Shown: positions 34,281-36,742 of the stretch, piece after piece
Numbering within the stretch: position 1 is the stretch's first letter
Layout: the number at the start of each line of letters is the position of its first letter
Origin: Betaproteobacteria bacterium
GTDB taxonomy: Bacteria; Pseudomonadota; Gammaproteobacteria; Burkholderiales; SG8-41
DNA: 36,742 bases
Direction of reading: 5' to 3'
Assembly: GCA_016199485.1 (NCBI GenBank)
Contig: JACQGO010000333.1
Location: 1 to 36,742 of the forward strand
The notes under the pieces: model-generated
Databases searched by the model: none
What the model was told of the DNA's origin: nothing
The model's input: the letters and a program-made list of their open reading frames with translations, nothing else
Made by a program: the position numbers and the translations under genes

Positions 34281-35177
34281 TCAACGGTGCCGCCGCTTCG
34301 CGCTCGCGCGGGCTCTGCCGGTAAACGGGATGACCATCAGGTCCTCGCCCCAGATGAGATTCCCGTGGTACGCGGCGGTCATCTCGCCGATGATGCGCTC
34401 GCGCACGCCCGGAGCGTCCATCCTGTCGTTGAAATGCGACAACACCAGCGTCCTGACGCGCGCCTGCTGCGCGAGCTTCGCGAGCTCGCGATGACCGGCG
34501 GTCGTCTTCGCGTGCGCGGCGCTCAGCTCGGTCCCGCTCTCATAGGCGCACATGTGCACGAGCACATCACAGCGCGTCGCCAGTTCGCGGACGCGCCGCG
34601 ACGGGCCGCTGTCGCCCGAGTAGACGAAGGAGCCTGCGTCGCAGTCGAGCCGGTAGGCGTAGCACTGCAGGTACGGCTGGACGTGAATCGTGCTCACGGT
34701 GGTTACCGTCCAGTGTTTGCCCCTGATGACCGCGGTGCTCCTGATTTCGGTCAGTTCGGGTTTCGGCCAGGGGCGGGGGAGCGCGCCGCCGCGCGCCCGG
34801 TAGATGTCGAGGCTCAACTTGTGCCGCGTGCGCGCGACGATGTCGGGGGCAAAAACACCTTCACGCGAAATGATCTGCTGCGTCATGCGGACGAGCGGCG
34901 GAGGACCGAAGACCTTGAGCTCGGGGACGCGGCCAGCACCGTGGTCCCAGCGCGTGAGGACAAGCCGCACGTAGTCGAGGCAATGGTCGTAGTGCAGGTG
35001 CGAGAAGAAGAGATGGGTCGGATCGGTCGCGGCGTAGCCGGCTTCCATCAGCCGGTGATATGCGCCCGGCCCGTGATCGAACAGGATCACGTCATCGCCC
35101 ACTTTCACGAGGTAGCCGGAACTCATGCGCCTGAGCGAGGGACGGGGCGAGCCCGTGCCGAGGAGCTGGATCAGCAT
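34281..35177 (-). CDS. MBL-fold metallo-hydrolase (RNase Z/arylsulfatase-like)
   Basis: MLIQLLGTGSPRPSLRRMSSGYLVKVGDDVILFDHGPGAYHRLMEAG...HLFFSHLHYDHCLDYVRL (HxHxDH); FVYSGDSGPSRRV. Confidence 0.92.
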   Translation of the reverse strand: MLIQLLGTGSPRPSLRRMSSGYLVKVGDDVILFDHGPGAYHRLMEAGYAATDPTHLFFSHLHYDHCLDYVRLVLTRWDHGAGRVPELKVFGPPPLVRMTQQIISREGVFAPDIVARTRHKLSLDIYRARGGALPRPWPKPELTEIRSTAVIRGKHWTVTTVSTIHVQPYLQCYAYRLDCDAGSFVYSGDSGPSRRVRELATRCDVLVHMCAYESGTELSAAHAKTTAGHRELAKLAQQARVRTLVLSHFNDRMDAPGVRERIIGEMTAAYHGNLIWGEDLMVIPFTGRARASAKRRHR

Positions 35178-35188
35178 GGTTTTCCTTT

Positions 35189-35905
35189 CTAGAACCTCTC
35201 GGCATACGGCCTGAGGTCAAGCTCCAGCGTCCATGCGCTGCGCGGCTGGCGATGCAGCTGGTAATAGACTTCGGCGATCGCATCGGGATCGAGCACGGCG
35301 TCCTTCCCGCGCTCGGCTTCGCTGTGCCCCGGGCGCTCGCTCCTGATCTGCCCGTCGATCACGACGTGCGCGACGTGCACACCCTGCGGCTGGAACTCGC
35401 GCGCCGTGCTCTGCGCCAGCGCGCGCAGCCCGAACTTGCCGACCGCGAGGTTGTGGAACTTCGCGCCGCCGCGGAGACTCGCGGTCGCACCGGTGAAGAT
35501 GATCGTGCCCTTGTGCTCCCCGGCGCGGCCGAGCATGGTGCGCAGCGCTTCGCGAGCGATGAGAAACCCGCCCAGGCAACCCGCGCGCCAGCAGCGCTCG
35601 AACTCCGCGGTCGAGGTCTCGAGCAGCCCCTTGCGCACGAACGCGCCGGCGTTATACACGACGAGCCGTGGCGGTCCGAGCTCGCGGCCGACGCGCTCGA
35701 ACAGCCCCGTGACGGCCGCTTCGTCGGTCGCATCGCAGGCGTAGGCACGCGTCTCTCCGCCGGGCTCGCGCACGAGCGGGGCGATCCTGTTTGCGTCGCG
35801 TGCAGCAACGGCGACGCCCATCGCGGCGCGCGCGAAGCGGCGCGCGAGCGCCGCACCGAGCCCGGGCCCGACGCCTACCACCAGTGCGACTTCACGCTCC
35901 GCCAT
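35189..35905 (-). CDS. SDR-family protein
   Basis: ALVVGVGPGLGAALARRFARAAMGVAVAARD; LVVYNAGAF; FHNLAVGKFGLRALAQSTAREF. Confidence 0.88.
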   Translation of the reverse strand: MAEREVALVVGVGPGLGAALARRFARAAMGVAVAARDANRIAPLVREPGGETRAYACDATDEAAVTGLFERVGRELGPPRLVVYNAGAFVRKGLLETSTAEFERCWRAGCLGGFLIAREALRTMLGRAGEHKGTIIFTGATASLRGGAKFHNLAVGKFGLRALAQSTAREFQPQGVHVAHVVIDGQIRSERPGHSEAERGKDAVLDPDAIAEVYYQLHRQPRSAWTLELDLRPYAERF

Positions 35906-36742
35906 GCCGCGCCTCCGGATCTCCAGCGAGTGCGGTCCTCACGCGCTGCGGCGAGAACGGCAGGTCCCGCAGCCTCACGCCGGTCGCGTTGTACACCGCA
36001 TTCGCGATCGCGGCTACCGCAGGGCCCTGCGCCCCCTCGCCGGTGCCGAGCGGCCTCTCCTCGGGGCGGTTGAGCAGGACGACTTCGACGTGCGGCACTT
36101 CGGGGAAGGTGAGGATGGGGTAATCCTGCCACGAGCGCGTGGTGACGCGCTGCCGGTCGAAGCCCAATTGTTCCTTGAGCGTCCAGCTCGCCGATTGGAT
36201 GATGCCCCCCTCGATCTGGTTCACGACGCCGTCGGGATTGACGATCAATCCGGCGTCGACTGCCGCGACTGCCTTCGTGACGCGTACCTTGCCAGTGCGT
36301 CGCTCGACCGTCGCGTCGGCCGCCACGGCGACATAAGCGGCAAGGTTCTTGTACCTGGCGAATGCGAATCCGCGCCCGCGCGCGCCGTCACCCTTGCCCT
36401 TGGGCTGCCAGCCTGCCTTCTGTGCGCACGCTTCGATCACCGCGCGCGCCCGCGCATCCTTCGTGTGGCGCAGCCGGAACTCGACCGGGTCGGCGCGCGC
36501 TTCGAGCGCGAGCTCGTCCATGAACGATTCGAGGGCGAAAACGTTGGCATAGGCGCCCAGCGTCCGCAGCGCCGAAGTGCGCAGCGGCGCCTCCGTGAGG
36601 TAATGCAGCACGATCTTCTGGCGCGGAAAATCGTAGAGCGGCACCGCGTTGCGGTCGGCGGCGCCCGCGGGCTGCTGCGAGTTGACAGGACGCGCCGGCC
36701 GCAGCCGCTCCGCGATGTGCCAGCCCGCGAGCAGATTGGCTC
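35892..36742 (-). CDS. Xanthine dehydrogenase-family molybdopterin-binding subunit, C-terminal part (truncated by window edge)
   Basis: LRTLGAYANVFALESFMDELALEARADPVEFRLRHTKDARARAVIEACAQKAGW...GRGFAFARYKNLAAYVAVAADATVERRTGKVRVTKAVAAVDAGLIVNPDGVVNQIEGGIIQSASWTLKEQ; frame stays open to the window end. Confidence 0.9.
   Translation of the reverse strand, partial: ANLLAGWHIAERLRPARPVNSQQPAGAADRNAVPLYDFPRQKIVLHYLTEAPLRTSALRTLGAYANVFALESFMDELALEARADPVEFRLRHTKDARARAVIEACAQKAGWQPKGKGDGARGRGFAFARYKNLAAYVAVAADATVERRTGKVRVTKAVAAVDAGLIVNPDGVVNQIEGGIIQSASWTLKEQLGFDRQRVTTRSWQDYPILTFPEVPHVEVVLLNRPEERPLGTGEGAQGPAVAAIANAVYNATGVRLRDLPFSPQRVRTALAGDPEARHGGA

Noticed and set aside
1-36742. tRNA/rRNA genes or phage structural genes
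   Set aside because: None recognised on either strand by eye; no supporting motif seen.

Overview
High-GC (>60%), betaproteobacterial-looking window with two parts. (1) About 0.4-18.3 kb is an accessory/defence-type island lying between MmgE/PrpD-family genes: a VapBC module with a palindromic operator, a SNF2 helicase + SWIM zinc-finger pair, an XRE + AbiEii-like nucleotidyltransferase pair, a small protein that reads as a SeqA-N-like segment fused to a RAMA-like domain, a complete type I restriction-modification operon (hsdR-hsdM-hsdS), and a translationally coupled two-gene module of unknown function right behind hsdS. These are followed by a head-to-tail, minus-strand array of toxin-antitoxin cassettes (13.4-18.3 kb). 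(2) About 18.4-36.7 kb is catabolic/transport DNA: two MmgE/PrpD proteins, a CysB-like LysR regulator, six orphan Bug-type (TctC) solute-binding proteins, an alpha/beta hydrolase, a hydroxyacid dehydrogenase, SDRs, an MBL-fold hydrolase and a partial xanthine-dehydrogenase-type subunit. The most interesting signals are: (a) a recurring 3' module (short peptide tail S[PT]AE[QR]xRIxxALxxQAAGG[ND]-stop plus hairpin/T-tract) that punctuates the TA array and also bounds it with truncated copies, with covarying hairpins; (b) the hsdS-linked coupled gene pair; (c) a SeqA-N/RAMA-like gene with a palindromic promoter next to the RM operon; (d) a ~135-bp duplicated promoter/N-terminus shared by the SNF2 and hsdR genes; (e) a 147-bp palindromic element inserted in frame in an alpha/beta hydrolase. 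All family calls come from reading translations by eye; no database search was run.
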